Positions 49,204 to 58,219 are shown, counted from the stretch's first letter. The stretch: 64,000 nucleotides of DNA from Mycobacterium marinum (GCF_003391395.1 NZ_CP024190.1:5704001-5768000), one strand, 5' to 3'. Numbers and translations: made by a program. The notes: generated by a model not told the origin, from the letters alone.

Positions 49204-50688
49204 GTGACCGAAGACGAACGCGCCCGGATACCGGCCGGCGAACCCGATCTTTCGTTCGACGTGATAGTGCTCGGGGCCGGACCGGTCGGGCAGAATGCCG
49301 CTGACCGCTGCCAGGCTGCGGGGCTGCACGTTGCGGTGATCGAGCGTGACCTCGTCGGCGGTGAATGCTCGTACTGGGCATGTGTACCGAGTAAGGCGCT
49401 GCTACGTCCGGTGATCGCCGTTGCCGATGCCCGCCGGGTGGACGGTGCGCGCGAGGCAATCAGCGACTCAATCAGCGCGGCAGCAGTTTTCGATCGCCGG
49501 GACCGGTACGTGAGTAACTGGGATGACGGCGGCCAGGCCGACTGGGTCAGTGGTATCGGCGCGACGCTGATCCGCGGCCATGGGCGGCTGGCGGGTCCGC
49601 GTCGAGTCAGTGTGTCCGATCACGACGGCCAGACGCTGATGATCGCGGCGCGGCATGCGGTTGTCGTCTGCACCGGAAGTCGCCCCACCTTGCCCGACCT
49701 GCCTGGGATCACCGAGGCCTGGCCGTGGACCAATCGCCAAGCCACCGAGGCCAGTTCGGTGCCCCGCCGGCTCGCGATCGTCGGCGCGGGCGGTGTGGGT
49801 GTCGAAATGGCGACCGCCTGGCAAGGATTGGGGTCGTCGGTGATCCTGCTGGCGCGATCCCGATTGCTGAGCCGGATGGAACCGTTTGTCGGCGACTTCG
49901 TCGGCCGCGGCCTCACCCGCGCGGGCGTCGATGTGCGCGTGGGGATCTCAGTGCGCGCACTGCACCGGCCGCATCCCGATGCACCGGTTACCCTCGAACT
50001 CGATGACGATACGCGGCTCGAGGTCGACGAGGTGTTGTTCGCTACCGGCCGCGCACCACGCACCGACGACATCGGCCTGCAGACGGTCGGGCTGGCGCCA
50101 GGCAACTGGCTCGATGTCGACGACACCTGCCGAGTGAACGCCGTCGATGGCGGTTGGCTTTATGCGGCCGGCGACGTCAATCACCGCGCACTGCTCACCC
50201 ATCAGGGCAAGTACCAAGCCCGCATCGCCGGTAGCGCTATCGGTGCCCGCGCCGCCGGAGACTCGCTGGACACCGCACCGTGGGGTGCGCATGCGACCAC
50301 CGCCGATCATCACGCGGTGCCACAGGCCTTCTTCACCGACCCCGAAGCCGCCGCGGTGGGACTGACGGCCGAGCAGGCGGCGCGGGCCGGTCATCGGATC
50401 AAGACGATCGACGTCGAAATCGGCGATGTCGTCACCGGGGCCAAGCTCTTCGCCGACGGCTACGCCGGCCGGGCCCGCATGGTCGTCGACGTCGACCGAG
50501 GTTGCCTCCTCGGTGTCACCATCGTCGGCCCGGGCGCCGCGGAGTTGCTGCACGCCGCCACCATCGCCATCGCCGGCCAAGTGCCCATCGACCGGCTGTG
50601 GCACGCCGTACCATGCTTTCCAACGATCAGCGAACTGTGGCTGCGACTTCTCGAGGCCTACCGCGATTCGTTTTTCGTCCTTGTCTAG
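49204..50688 (+). CDS. lpdB: LpdB-like pyridine-nucleotide disulfide oxidoreductase (Rv0794c type)
   Basis: 494 residues. FAD/NAD(P)H flavoprotein of the dihydrolipoamide dehydrogenase/mercuric reductase family. FAD fingerprint VIVLGAGPVGQNAADRCQAAG (about 21-41), redox-active disulfide GGECSYWACVPSK (CxxxxC), NAD fingerprint RLAIVGAGGVGVEMATAW, second FAD motif GWLYAAGDV, and C-terminal dimer-interface motif HAVPCFPTISELW that lacks the His-Glu pair (HPTxxE) in exact form. Start GTG 49204 follows GGAAGG. True electron acceptor is uncertain; no lipoyl-complex genes nearby. The cupin gene follows 25 bases later. Confidence 0.87.
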   Translation: MTEDERARIPAGEPDLSFDVIVLGAGPVGQNAADRCQAAGLHVAVIERDLVGGECSYWACVPSKALLRPVIAVADARRVDGAREAISDSISAAAVFDRRDRYVSNWDDGGQADWVSGIGATLIRGHGRLAGPRRVSVSDHDGQTLMIAARHAVVVCTGSRPTLPDLPGITEAWPWTNRQATEASSVPRRLAIVGAGGVGVEMATAWQGLGSSVILLARSRLLSRMEPFVGDFVGRGLTRAGVDVRVGISVRALHRPHPDAPVTLELDDDTRLEVDEVLFATGRAPRTDDIGLQTVGLAPGNWLDVDDTCRVNAVDGGWLYAAGDVNHRALLTHQGKYQARIAGSAIGARAAGDSLDTAPWGAHATTADHHAVPQAFFTDPEAAAVGLTAEQAARAGHRIKTIDVEIGDVVTGAKLFADGYAGRARMVVDVDRGCLLGVTIVGPGAAELLHAATIAIAGQVPIDRLWHAVPCFPTISELWLRLLEAYRDSFFVLV

Positions 50689-50713
50689 CACTCACCCAAC
50701 AATCGGAGCAGCC

Positions 50714-51178
50714 ATGGCAACCTCGGACGGATTCCATCCCGACTTCCCAGCCGAAACAGCCGCCCCGGACCGCCGTCGCGCGCAGGTACACCACATCAAG
50801 GCCTCCGAAATCAGTTCCGATACCGCGCAATCGGAGGGATTGCGCCGGTTTGCCGCGCTTAGCGGAAGGTCGGTGGGCGCGGAGAAGATCTGGATGGGTG
50901 AGACGCATGTCCTGCCCCGGACGGTCTCGGCCAACCATCACCACGGAGACTCCGAAACCGCAATCTATGTGCGAAGCGGACGCCCGGAGTTTGTGTTTCA
51001 CGACGGCGAGCAAGAGGTGCGTATCGCTACCGAACCCGGCGACTACATCTTCGTTCCGCCCTATCTGCCACACCGGGAAGAAAATCCCGACCCGACCATG
51101 CCCGCCGAAGTGGTCATCGCGCGCAGCACCCAGGAGGCGATCGTGGTCAACCTGCCGGGGCTGTATCCGCTCTCGTAA
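50714..51178 (+). CDS. cupin-domain protein
   Basis: 154 residues with a single cupin barrel: metal-binding motif 1 SANHHHGDSETAIYVRSGRPEF (His-His-His...Glu) and motif 2 EPGDYIFVPPYLPHREENP. Likely a small metalloenzyme or ligand-binding protein; substrate unknown. Cytosolic. ATG with GGAGCAGCC upstream. It lies 25 bases behind lpdB on the same strand and is probably co-transcribed, which may hint at a redox or sugar-related substrate. Confidence 0.82.
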   Translation: MATSDGFHPDFPAETAAPDRRRAQVHHIKASEISSDTAQSEGLRRFAALSGRSVGAEKIWMGETHVLPRTVSANHHHGDSETAIYVRSGRPEFVFHDGEQEVRIATEPGDYIFVPPYLPHREENPDPTMPAEVVIARSTQEAIVVNLPGLYPLS

Positions 51179-51278
51179 CCGACAAGCAGCAGCCACTCAG
51201 GAAATTCTCAACTGATTCTTTGGATCCGCTTTCCTTGGCTCCAAGGATCTGCATAGCCGCAGCGCGGAGCATGGATTC

Positions 51279-51743
51279 ATGACCGAGCCACTGTGCGCAA
51301 CCCTGATCGAACGCTACTTGTGCACCCGTGGAAGGCGGTATTTCCGCGGCCAGCACGACGGCGAGTTCTTCTTCGTCACCGACGCCCATCCCCAGCGGCT
51401 GCACGTCCACCTGGAGATCTCACCGGCGCATCCGGAAGTGTTCGCGATTCGGGTCGCTCCCGCATGCTTTTTCCCCGCGGGCGACCGTGCGCTGCTGGCG
51501 CGGTTCGCCGACCGCTGGAGCACCCAGCGTCGCGGAGTCACCGCGATAGTGCACAACTCGTCTGACCCACAGCGCATCGGCGTCACCGCCTACAAGTCCC
51601 AATGGATCGCCGGTCCGGTGGACTTCAGCGAATTCGCCGTATTCGTGGACCGCGCCATCGGCGCATCGATCGAGCTGTTTGGCGAGTTGAACCGGGTCGC
51701 CGAGCTGCCGCAGACGCCGCCGCTGATGCGCGACGCCGGCTGA
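51279..51743 (+). CDS. YbjN-like domain protein
   Basis: 154 residues resembling YbjN/T3SS-chaperone-like folds: LIERYLCTRGRRYFRGQHDGEFFFVTDA then VHLEISPAHPEVFAIRVAPACFF and the FADRWSTQRRGVTAIVHNSSDPQRIGVTAY segment. Function of YbjN relatives is regulatory or unknown. No signal peptide. ATG start after a 100-bp spacer from the cupin gene. Convergent with purQ, 11 bases apart. Moderate confidence in the family, high that it is a gene. Confidence 0.72.
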   Translation: MTEPLCATLIERYLCTRGRRYFRGQHDGEFFFVTDAHPQRLHVHLEISPAHPEVFAIRVAPACFFPAGDRALLARFADRWSTQRRGVTAIVHNSSDPQRIGVTAYKSQWIAGPVDFSEFAVFVDRAIGASIELFGELNRVAELPQTPPLMRDAG

Positions 51744-51754
51744 TCCGGCCGACC

Positions 51755-52429
51755 TCAGGCGGCCAGCACCGCGTCCAGCGCCGAATAGAACAGTCCGAGC
51801 CCGTCATCGGAGGGGCCGGTCAGCGCCTCTATCGCGTGTTCGGGGTGGGGCATGAGCCCGACCACCCGGCCATTGGCGGAGCTGATCCCGGCGATGTCAC
51901 GCAGCGAGCCGTTGACATTGTCGTGGTAGCGGAACACCACCCGGTCTTCGGCTTCCAGCTCGTCGAGCACCTGTTCTGAGGCCACATAGCGGCCCTCCCC
52001 GGACTTGAGCGGCACCAGCAAGTCCGCCGCCGGTTCGAAACGCGATGTCCAGGCGGTCGACGTCGACGCCACCCGTAACCATGCGTCGCGGCAGACGAAG
52101 TGCAGCCCCACATTGCGGGTCAGCGCGCCGGGCAGCAGGCCAGCCTCGCACAACACCTGGAAACCATTGCATATCCCCAGGACCGGCATGCCTCGCTGCG
52201 CGGCGCTCACCACTTCGCCCATCACCGGGGCAAACCTGGCGATCGCACCCGCCCGCAGGTAGTCGCCGTAGGAGAAGCCGCCGGGCACCACCACGGCCTC
52301 GACGCCTTTCAGATCCGCGTCGGCATGCCAGAGATTCACCGCCTCGGCGCCCACCAGCCGGATCGCGCGGGCGGCGTCCACGTCGTCCAGCGTTCCGGGA
52401 AATGTGATAACCCCGATCCGAGCTGTCAC
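51755..52429 (-). CDS. purQ: phosphoribosylformylglycinamidine synthase I PurQ
   Basis: 224 residues, the H37Rv length. Class I glutamine amidotransferase subunit feeding ammonia to PurL. Signatures: IGVITFPGTLDDVDAARAI, VVPGGFSYGDYLRAGA, nucleophile Cys in VLGICNGFQVLCEAG, and the catalytic His-Glu of GLMPHPEHAIE. GTG 52429 overlaps the purS stop by four bases (GTGA). The same two-gene arrangement as Rv0788-Rv0787A. Confidence 0.96.
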   Translation of the reverse strand: MTARIGVITFPGTLDDVDAARAIRLVGAEAVNLWHADADLKGVEAVVVPGGFSYGDYLRAGAIARFAPVMGEVVSAAQRGMPVLGICNGFQVLCEAGLLPGALTRNVGLHFVCRDAWLRVASTSTAWTSRFEPAADLLVPLKSGEGRYVASEQVLDELEAEDRVVFRYHDNVNGSLRDIAGISSANGRVVGLMPHPEHAIEALTGPSDDGLGLFYSALDAVLAA

Positions 52430-52665
52430 TGCGGGTCCCGGCTTATCGTCCAATCCTCGATCACCGTGTTCGCCAACAGCGACTCCGCGATTTCGGCCAG
52501 CGTGGCATCGTCCACGCTGTCGTCGATCTCTAGCTCAAATCTCTTGCCCTGGCGGACATCCGAGATTCCGGGATGCCCGAGACGCCCCAGGGCGCCGACG
52601 ATTGCCTGGCCCTGCGGGTCCAGAATCTCCGCTTTGGGCATCACATTGACGACCACCCGGGCCAC
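52426..52665 (-). CDS. purS: PurS subunit of FGAM synthase
   Basis: 79 residues from GTG 52665, matching the H37Rv protein. Small ferredoxin-like dimer that bridges PurL and PurQ. Sequence ARVVVNVMPKAEILDPQGQAI and GHPGISDVRQGKRFELEID are family hallmarks. AGGAGG lies six bases before this GTG; the ATG two codons earlier would sit only one base from it, so GTG is preferred. Coupled to purQ. Confidence 0.94.
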   Translation of the reverse strand: MARVVVNVMPKAEILDPQGQAIVGALGRLGHPGISDVRQGKRFELEIDDSVDDATLAEIAESLLANTVIEDWTISRDPQ

Positions 52666-52671
52666 CGGCAT

Positions 52672-52993
52672 TCCTCCTCAGCTCCGATTGCTCGGCGCCA
52701 ACTCTACCGGCGATGGCCTCCGGGGCGCGTCACGGGCGCGAGTCCGCTGCTGCCGGCCCGTGAGAACAACCGACCGAAGACGCGCTGTTCGCCGATCCGG
52801 TGACGGCATACCCATCGAGATCGGTGTGCGATCGCACCGGAGCCACCCGACGGTTTCGCTGCGTTGTGTCGCTTCGCCGGCCCCGGTTCACCGACGCGAC
52901 GCCCGCACCCCGATGCCGGCAACCAGCTAACCCCGTTTGTTCACCAAGCGTCCGTACTGTGGCGGCGACTTGTCGGATTTCGGGAGGACTTTT
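52672..52993. other. 322-bp intergenic stretch, no gene seen
   Basis: Between divergent purS and the PPE gene. It holds a perfect 12-bp palindrome GTGCGATCGCAC (52826-52837) and presumably both promoters, but no convincing ORF; H37Rv has other genes in this area. Confidence 0.5.
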
Positions 52994-54061
52994 ATGACGG
53001 CGTCTGTTTGGATGGCCTCGCCGCCGGAAGTGCATTCGGCTTTGCTGAGCGCGGGCCCGGGCCCGGGTCCACTGCACGAGGCCGCCGCGGCATGGACGGC
53101 GCTGGCCGCCGAACACGCCTCGGCCGCAGAGGAACTCACCACCATGCTGGGTGAGTCGGCCGTGGCGTGGGAGGGGCCGAGCGCGCAGAGTTATGTCGAT
53201 GCCCATGTGCCGTATCTGACGTGGTTGACCAAGACCAGCGCCGACTACGCGGCGACGGCGGCCGAGCACGAGGCGGCGGCGGGGGCCTACGCCAGTGCGC
53301 TGGCAGCAATGCCGACACTGGCGGAGTTGACCACCAACCGCACCACCCACGCGGCGCTCGTCGCGACCAATTTTTTTGGACTCAACACCATCCCCATCAC
53401 GCTCAACGAAGTCGACTACGCGCGGATGTGGATTCAAGCGGCCACCACCATGAGCGCCTATCAGGCGGTCTCAGGCACGACGCTGGCCTCGATGCCCCAC
53501 ACCACACCGGCCCCGCTCATACTCAAGGCCGAAATCAGCACGCCCGCCACCGCCCAGAAAATCGACATCATCGATTTAATCATGTGGCTAATCATGAATA
53601 TTCTGTACTATTCGATCATCTTGGGCGTGTATTTATATGTAATCGTCTATTTGTCGATGATCATTCTGCTGGCGTTCTGGCACACATTTCTCATGGTGTA
53701 TTTGTACGAAATTGCCTTGGCGGTGGGCGTCCTGGCGGCACCGGTCTTGGCCCTGGCCGGCCCAACGCTGCTGCTCATCGCAACGGCATGCGCGTTGTCC
53801 GGGACTTTGCGCGGGTTATCGGACGCGTTCAATATTGATATTGGCCCGAACCTCCCGTTCTTGCTGAGCTTGTACGCACCGCCCGCCGAGGCTGAATCTG
53901 AAATTGCGGGCGCTAAACCTGTTGCCGCGCCTTCCGCAATAGCGTCGGCGATAGCGCCCGAAGCGGAGCTGGTGTCGCCTGCGGCTTCTGTTTCCGCAAG
54001 GGCGGCCGCCTTGGCGGCGGCGCGTGCACAGCATGTGGAAGCACTTGGCATGACCGCCTAG
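52994..54061 (+). CDS. PPE-family protein with hydrophobic C-terminal region
   Basis: 355 residues. N-terminal PPE domain (about 1-180): ASPPEVHSALLSAGPGPGPL gives the Pro-Pro-Glu, EAAAAWTALAAEHASAAEEL the WxG-type helix, ending near NNRTTHAALVATNFFGLNTIPI. Unlike SVP or MPTR types, residues about 195-285 are strongly hydrophobic (several helices, MNILYYSIILGVYLYVIVYL) and the coding DNA there is distinctly AT-rich. An Ala-rich tail follows. GGGAGG ribosome-binding site. No PE partner gene is adjacent. Exported by a type VII (ESX) system; role unknown. Confidence 0.9.
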   Translation: MTASVWMASPPEVHSALLSAGPGPGPLHEAAAAWTALAAEHASAAEELTTMLGESAVAWEGPSAQSYVDAHVPYLTWLTKTSADYAATAAEHEAAAGAYASALAAMPTLAELTTNRTTHAALVATNFFGLNTIPITLNEVDYARMWIQAATTMSAYQAVSGTTLASMPHTTPAPLILKAEISTPATAQKIDIIDLIMWLIMNILYYSIILGVYLYVIVYLSMIILLAFWHTFLMVYLYEIALAVGVLAAPVLALAGPTLLLIATACALSGTLRGLSDAFNIDIGPNLPFLLSLYAPPAEAESEIAGAKPVAAPSAIASAIAPEAELVSPAASVSARAAALAAARAQHVEALGMTA

Positions 54062-54087
54062 ATCCCCGGTGAAACGGCGCGGTCAGC

Positions 54088-54774
54088 TCAGCTGCACGAG
54101 GCGATATAGGCCTCACACAGCGGCGCAACCATGGCGTCCAGGACGGTGGAATCGTTGATCACCGGCCATTCCACCTGCGCCGGTCCGGAAGTCCACAGCG
54201 TGAGCTCGCTGATGGTGCTACTCGCCGGGTGCGCAATCAGGTAGGTATGCATGATGACCGGACCGCTGATCACCGCGGACATCCGGGTGGGTTCGTCGTC
54301 GGTCACCGACGGGGATTGCTTGGGCGCCCCCAGCTGACACGCGCGCAGCGCGGTGACCGCGGCGCCGAACACGGTCGCGGCGATGGCTCCACCGCGGGCC
54401 GTGTCGCCCCGCCAGTGCAGTATTTGGGCCTGCAATTGCCACTGACCGTCCGGGTGAGTCACCGACGCGCGGCCCGCAACGGCCGATTTGCGGATGTCGT
54501 CCGGAAAGGCCGGTGTGGCACAGATTTCCTCGAACCGGAACCGGGGTGTCGTCCTGGTCAGGGCCGTCGCCACCGCGCCCAGCGCGGGCCAGCGATAGAC
54601 CGCGTTCATGGGCACGGCGCGTCGCTGGATCCACGCGGCACCGGGAATCTGGTCGCATACCGGTGGGCAGGTTTCGGGCTCCGCCGCTGCCGGCGTGGCC
54701 ACCCCTACCGTGATCACCAAGCTGCCGGCGACCAGCATTGTCGCCAGCAACAGTCGCATCGGCAGGGCTGCCAT
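54088..54774 (-). CDS. secreted protein of unknown function
   Basis: 228 residues from ATG 54774. Clear signal peptide (about 1-30: RLLLATMLVAGSLVITVGVA then TPAAAEPE). Mature part has pairs of cysteines (CPPVCDQ; EEICATP; RACQL; LCEAYIASCS) suggesting disulfides, and ends in CS. Repeated phrases such as VPMNAVYRWPALGAVATALTRTTPRFRFEEICATPAFPDDIRK identify a mycobacterial secreted family I cannot name. Its start is only 18 bp from that of the divergent metallo-beta-lactamase-fold gene. The frame is open upstream but unlikely to be used. Confidence 0.75.
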   Translation of the reverse strand: MAALPMRLLLATMLVAGSLVITVGVATPAAAEPETCPPVCDQIPGAAWIQRRAVPMNAVYRWPALGAVATALTRTTPRFRFEEICATPAFPDDIRKSAVAGRASVTHPDGQWQLQAQILHWRGDTARGGAIAATVFGAAVTALRACQLGAPKQSPSVTDDEPTRMSAVISGPVIMHTYLIAHPASSTISELTLWTSGPAQVEWPVINDSTVLDAMVAPLCEAYIASCS

Positions 54775-54792
54775 CAGGGCACAATCGTAGAC

Positions 54793-55431
54793 ATGCAACT
54801 GACGCATTTTGGGCATTCCTGTCTTCTCGCGGATTTCGGTCAAACCCGAGTGCTGTTTGATCCCGGGACCTTTGCGCACGGGTTCGAGGGGATCACTGGC
54901 CTGGCGGCGATCCTGATCACCCACCAGCACCCCGATCACGTCGACGTGAGCCGGCTGCCCGCGCTGCTAGCGGCCAACCCCGATGCCGCCCTGTATGCCG
55001 ACGCGCAGACCGCAGCCGTACTTGGCACCGAATGCCGGGAGGTCCACGTCGGCGACGAACTGGCGGTCGGCGAGCTGGCGATCCGGGCCGTCGGCGGACG
55101 TCACGCGGTGATTCATCCGGAAATCCCAGTCATAGAAAATATTTCGTACCTGGTCGGCGACGGCGACCATCGCGCCAGGCTGATGCATCCCGGCGACGCC
55201 CTGTTCGTCCCGGACGAACCGGTGGACGTCTTGGCCACGCCGGCGGCCGCCCCGTGGATGAAGATCTCCGAGGCCGTCGACTACCTGCGATCGGTCGCGC
55301 CGGCCCGCGCCGTACCCATCCATCAGGGGATCATCGCCACCGAGGCACGTGGCATTTACTACGGCCGGCTCGCCGAGATGACCGATACCGACTTTCAGGT
55401 GTTGCCCGAAGAAAGCGCGGTCACCTTCTAG
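54793..55431 (+). CDS. metallo-beta-lactamase-fold hydrolase (UlaG-like)
   Basis: 212 residues. Begins MQLTHFGHSCLLADFGQTRVLFDPG, then the metal motif LITHQHPDHVD (HxHxDH), VGGRHAVIHPEI and HPGDALFV; final VPIHQGI completes the site. Resembles the UlaG/YtnP type of small MBL hydrolases acting on lactones or phosphoesters; substrate unknown. Starts at ATG 54793; the longer open frame overlaps the antisense gene. Possibly related to Rv0786c, which I recall as a shorter protein. Confidence 0.85.
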   Translation: MQLTHFGHSCLLADFGQTRVLFDPGTFAHGFEGITGLAAILITHQHPDHVDVSRLPALLAANPDAALYADAQTAAVLGTECREVHVGDELAVGELAIRAVGGRHAVIHPEIPVIENISYLVGDGDHRARLMHPGDALFVPDEPVDVLATPAAAPWMKISEAVDYLRSVAPARAVPIHQGIIATEARGIYYGRLAEMTDTDFQVLPEESAVTF

Positions 55432-55511
55432 CCTCGAGACACCTTGCAGCCATATCATTTTCGACTTCACCCAAGGGTCTTTCGGGTCAAGATGTGCGAC
55501 CCAAGCCCAGA

Positions 55512-56426
55512 TCAGGCCAGTGCCCCCACCGCCGGTCCGTGCGTCCGCACCGCCTGTTGATGGATGAGTTCGAGCACCCGGCCGGCGACCACATTGTTAC
55601 GTGCGCGTTGGTGCCGGCGAACCACAATGGTGCGCCGTGGCGTCGGTTCGGAGATGGCGACGGTGCGTACTCCGGCAGGTAGGTCGATGAGGGCAAGCCT
55701 GGGTACCACGGTGAGACCGACACCGGCGGCAACGAATCGCACCGCGGTCACGTAGTCGTGTGTTTCGACACGAAAGCACGGCGTGAATCCCGCGGCAGTG
55801 CAGGCACGCAGGAGATTCTCCCGACAGTTGCCGCGCGCAACGTCGTTGTCGATCCACGGTTCGCCTGCGAGCTCACGCAGGGTCACCGAATCCCGTTCAG
55901 CGAGAGAGTCTCCGGCGCCGACCACGACCACGTAATCCTCGGTGACCAGGGCAGCGGTGTCGTAGTTCGATAGCTCGGTGCCGGGCATGCCGGCGACATT
56001 GATCTCGACGTCGGGCGCCGCGTCGTCGGCGTCGGCGAGTTCGACCAACCGTAGATCCAGCCGGACAGCGGGATATTCCGAGCTGATGGTCGCGATGACC
56101 GCCGGCATCCAGGCCGCTCCCGCCGACGCGAAGTAGCTCACCCGCAGGGTGCCGGCGCGGCCATGCCGAAGATCAGCGACCAGACCGTCGAGACGCGACA
56201 GCCCGTCGAAGACCGCCGCCGACTCCGCCGCGAGGGTTGCGCCCGCATCCGTGGGGGCGATTCCACGCCCGACCTTCTCCACCAGGGTGAGTCCGATCTC
56301 ACGTTGCAGCACAGCGATGTGCTGACTCACCGCGGACGGTGTGCACCCCAGCGCGGCGGCAGCACCACCGATGGATCCCTCCGCGACGACGGCACGCAGG
56401 ATGCGCAGGCGATGAGGATCGATCAC
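55512..56426 (-). CDS. LysR-family transcriptional regulator
   Basis: 304 residues. N-terminal winged helix RLRILRAVVAEGSIGGAAAALGCTPSAVSQHIAVLQREIGLTLVEK (about 6-50) is the LysR signature; C-terminal periplasmic-binding-like effector domain follows. GTG 56426 is favoured because a minus-strand TATAGT box (56435-56440) lies eight bases upstream; TTG 56432 is the alternative. Divergent from a DMT-type exporter gene, its probable target, with a palindrome between them. Confidence 0.88.
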   Translation of the reverse strand: MIDPHRLRILRAVVAEGSIGGAAAALGCTPSAVSQHIAVLQREIGLTLVEKVGRGIAPTDAGATLAAESAAVFDGLSRLDGLVADLRHGRAGTLRVSYFASAGAAWMPAVIATISSEYPAVRLDLRLVELADADDAAPDVEINVAGMPGTELSNYDTAALVTEDYVVVVGAGDSLAERDSVTLRELAGEPWIDNDVARGNCRENLLRACTAAGFTPCFRVETHDYVTAVRFVAAGVGLTVVPRLALIDLPAGVRTVAISEPTPRRTIVVRRHQRARNNVVAGRVLELIHQQAVRTHGPAVGALA

Positions 56427-56448
56427 GCGCAACGACTATACGGTACTG

Positions 56449-56459
56449 CTAATCATTAG
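56449..56459. promoter_or_regulatory. candidate LysR operator
   Basis: CTAATCATTAG is a perfect palindrome around a central C in the spacer between the LysR gene and the transporter, in an AT-rich stretch; LysR proteins commonly bind such dyads near divergent promoters. Confidence 0.5.
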
Positions 56460-56510
56460 TTTAGAAATATTCAATTGTGCTGAAGTGTTTTTCCGGGGAC
56501 GATACCCGCC

Positions 56511-57557
56511 ATGACCTCCTCGACGACCTCCTCGCAACGCACCGTGAACATGCCCGCGTTGGCCATGGGGGTCACGGTCACGTTGTGGGCGTTCGCGTTT
56601 GTCGGAGTTCGGTCGGCCGGGCGCGTGTTTTCCCCCGGCGTCCTGGCGCTGAGCCGGCTCTTCATCGCGGTGATGGTGATGGCGGTGATCGCTACCATCG
56701 CGGCGACGTACACCGCCTGCGCCGGTCGCGCCACGACCAGGCGTCTGCGTCCGCCGTCGGCCGCCGCGCTCACCCTTGTGATCGCCTACGGCGTGGCATG
56801 GTTCGGCGCCTATTCGATTGTGATCAGCTGGGCCGAGCAACACATCGATGCCGGAACAACGGCACTGCTGGTCAACTTGGCCCCGATTCTGGTGGCCGTC
56901 TTCGCGGGTTTCTTTCTCGGCGAGGGCTACTCGGCGCGGCTGTTGACTGGCATTGCCATCGCCTTCGCTGGCGTTGTGCTCATCAGCGCTGGCGGGGGCG
57001 GGTCGCAGACCGACTGGCTGGGCGTCGGTCTCGGGTTGCTCGCCGCGGTGCTGTACGCCGCTGGGGTGCTGTTGCAGAAGGTGGCACTGCGGACCGTCGA
57101 CGCGCTGAGTGCCACCCTCTGGGGAACGCTGGTGGGCTTCATCGTGACGCTGCCATTTCTGCCGGCAGCGGCCCGGGAACTGAGCCTGGCCTCCGCCGCC
57201 GATCTCTGGTGGCTTGTGTTCCTCGGGGCGGGCCCCAGCGCCATCGCGTTCACCACATGGGCGTATGCCTTGGCGCGCACCAACGCGGGAGTGACGGCCG
57301 CGACCACGCTCATGGTTCCCGCGTTGGTGATCGCGTTGTCGGGACTGTTGCTCGCCGAGGTTCCCAACCCGCTAGGGCTCGCTGGCGGGGGAGCATGTTT
57401 GATCGGGGTCGCGTTGGCTCGCGGACTGCTGCGGCTGCCAGCGCGTAGTCGGCGGCGCACCGGCAGAGGTGATCAATTGCAGGGCGTTGAGAGCTTGCCG
57501 GTGGGCCTGAGCGACTATGCGGCGTCGAGCACCGCACCATCTGGGCGCCAGTTGTAA
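56511..57557 (+). CDS. EamA/DMT-family membrane transporter
   Basis: 348 residues, ten predicted membrane helices in two EamA repeats: LAMGVTVTLWAFAFVGVRSAG begins the first, and VGLGLLAAVLYAAGVLLQKVAL begins the second. LVNLAPILVAVFAGFFLGE is a typical EamA stretch at the end of repeat 1. Probably exports an amino acid or other metabolite. Divergent from a LysR regulator that may sense the substrate. Its last 43 bases overlap the end of the convergent DUF2334 gene. ATG with no strong ribosome-binding site. Confidence 0.88.
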   Translation: MTSSTTSSQRTVNMPALAMGVTVTLWAFAFVGVRSAGRVFSPGVLALSRLFIAVMVMAVIATIAATYTACAGRATTRRLRPPSAAALTLVIAYGVAWFGAYSIVISWAEQHIDAGTTALLVNLAPILVAVFAGFFLGEGYSARLLTGIAIAFAGVVLISAGGGGSQTDWLGVGLGLLAAVLYAAGVLLQKVALRTVDALSATLWGTLVGFIVTLPFLPAAARELSLASAADLWWLVFLGAGPSAIAFTTWAYALARTNAGVTAATTLMVPALVIALSGLLLAEVPNPLGLAGGGACLIGVALARGLLRLPARSRRRTGRGDQLQGVESLPVGLSDYAASSTAPSGRQL

Positions 57558-58219
57558 ACCGTCGGTGCGCAGCGGTACATCAGCGCCAGATCGATGGCAT
57601 CCAACATGGCTTGGCGCGGTCCCGGCTTGCGCAGCTGACGGGCTGACACCGCGATGCGAACGACACCGCCCCGCCGGGCGACTCGGTCGGCTGACAACAC
57701 CACCATCCGGCACCACCACGGTTCGGAGAGGAAGCCCTCCCCGATGCCCAGTACGCGGGTCCGCACAGTCGTCTTGCGGACCAGGTCCGAAATCCCGTGA
57801 TAATCGGCGAGCAAGCGGAATCCGTTGCCCGGCAATGCCTTGACCACACCCGGCGAGACAACCCAGCCCGGCGCCGCGAACAAGCGGGTACGTAGCCCGA
57901 GATGTTCGAGCACCCGGTCGGCGGCCATCACCCGCAGGTTGGCCTCATGGGCATGAAGTGTCGCGAACTCGCCCCGGCGCTTCTTGGTCGCCGCTTCGTC
58001 ATACCCGTGCAGCACCAGGGCATCGCCACCATTGCGCCGTCCGGCCAGCCAGTCGACGGTGTGCGGATCGCGATCGAGCCGGTAGCCCCCCTTGAGCCGC
58101 GGCGCGACCAACAGCGACAACGGCACCGAGCGTTCGTCCATCTGCGCGCAGAACGACTCGACGTCGGCCAGGGTGCGCTCGCCTATCCCCGAAACCGAGA
58201 CGATCAGTTTTCCAGCCAC
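57515..58219 (-). CDS. DUF2334 polysaccharide-deacetylase-like protein (Rv0784 type)
   Basis: 234 residues from GTG 58219. Resembles DUF2334 members of the carbohydrate esterase 4/polysaccharide deacetylase fold: KLIVSVSGIGERTLADVESF, a PLSLLVAPRL strand, and ALVLHGYDE with a His-containing metal-site-like motif, ending FRLLADYHGISDL and APTVYNWRP. No signal peptide, so a cytosolic or atypical role. The neighbour order with the EmrB gene matches H37Rv Rv0784-Rv0783c. Open frame continues 50 codons upstream without support. Confidence 0.75.
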   Translation of the reverse strand: MAGKLIVSVSGIGERTLADVESFCAQMDERSVPLSLLVAPRLKGGYRLDRDPHTVDWLAGRRNGGDALVLHGYDEAATKKRRGEFATLHAHEANLRVMAADRVLEHLGLRTRLFAAPGWVVSPGVVKALPGNGFRLLADYHGISDLVRKTTVRTRVLGIGEGFLSEPWWCRMVVLSADRVARRGGVVRIAVSARQLRKPGPRQAMLDAIDLALMYRCAPTVYNWRPDGAVLDAA

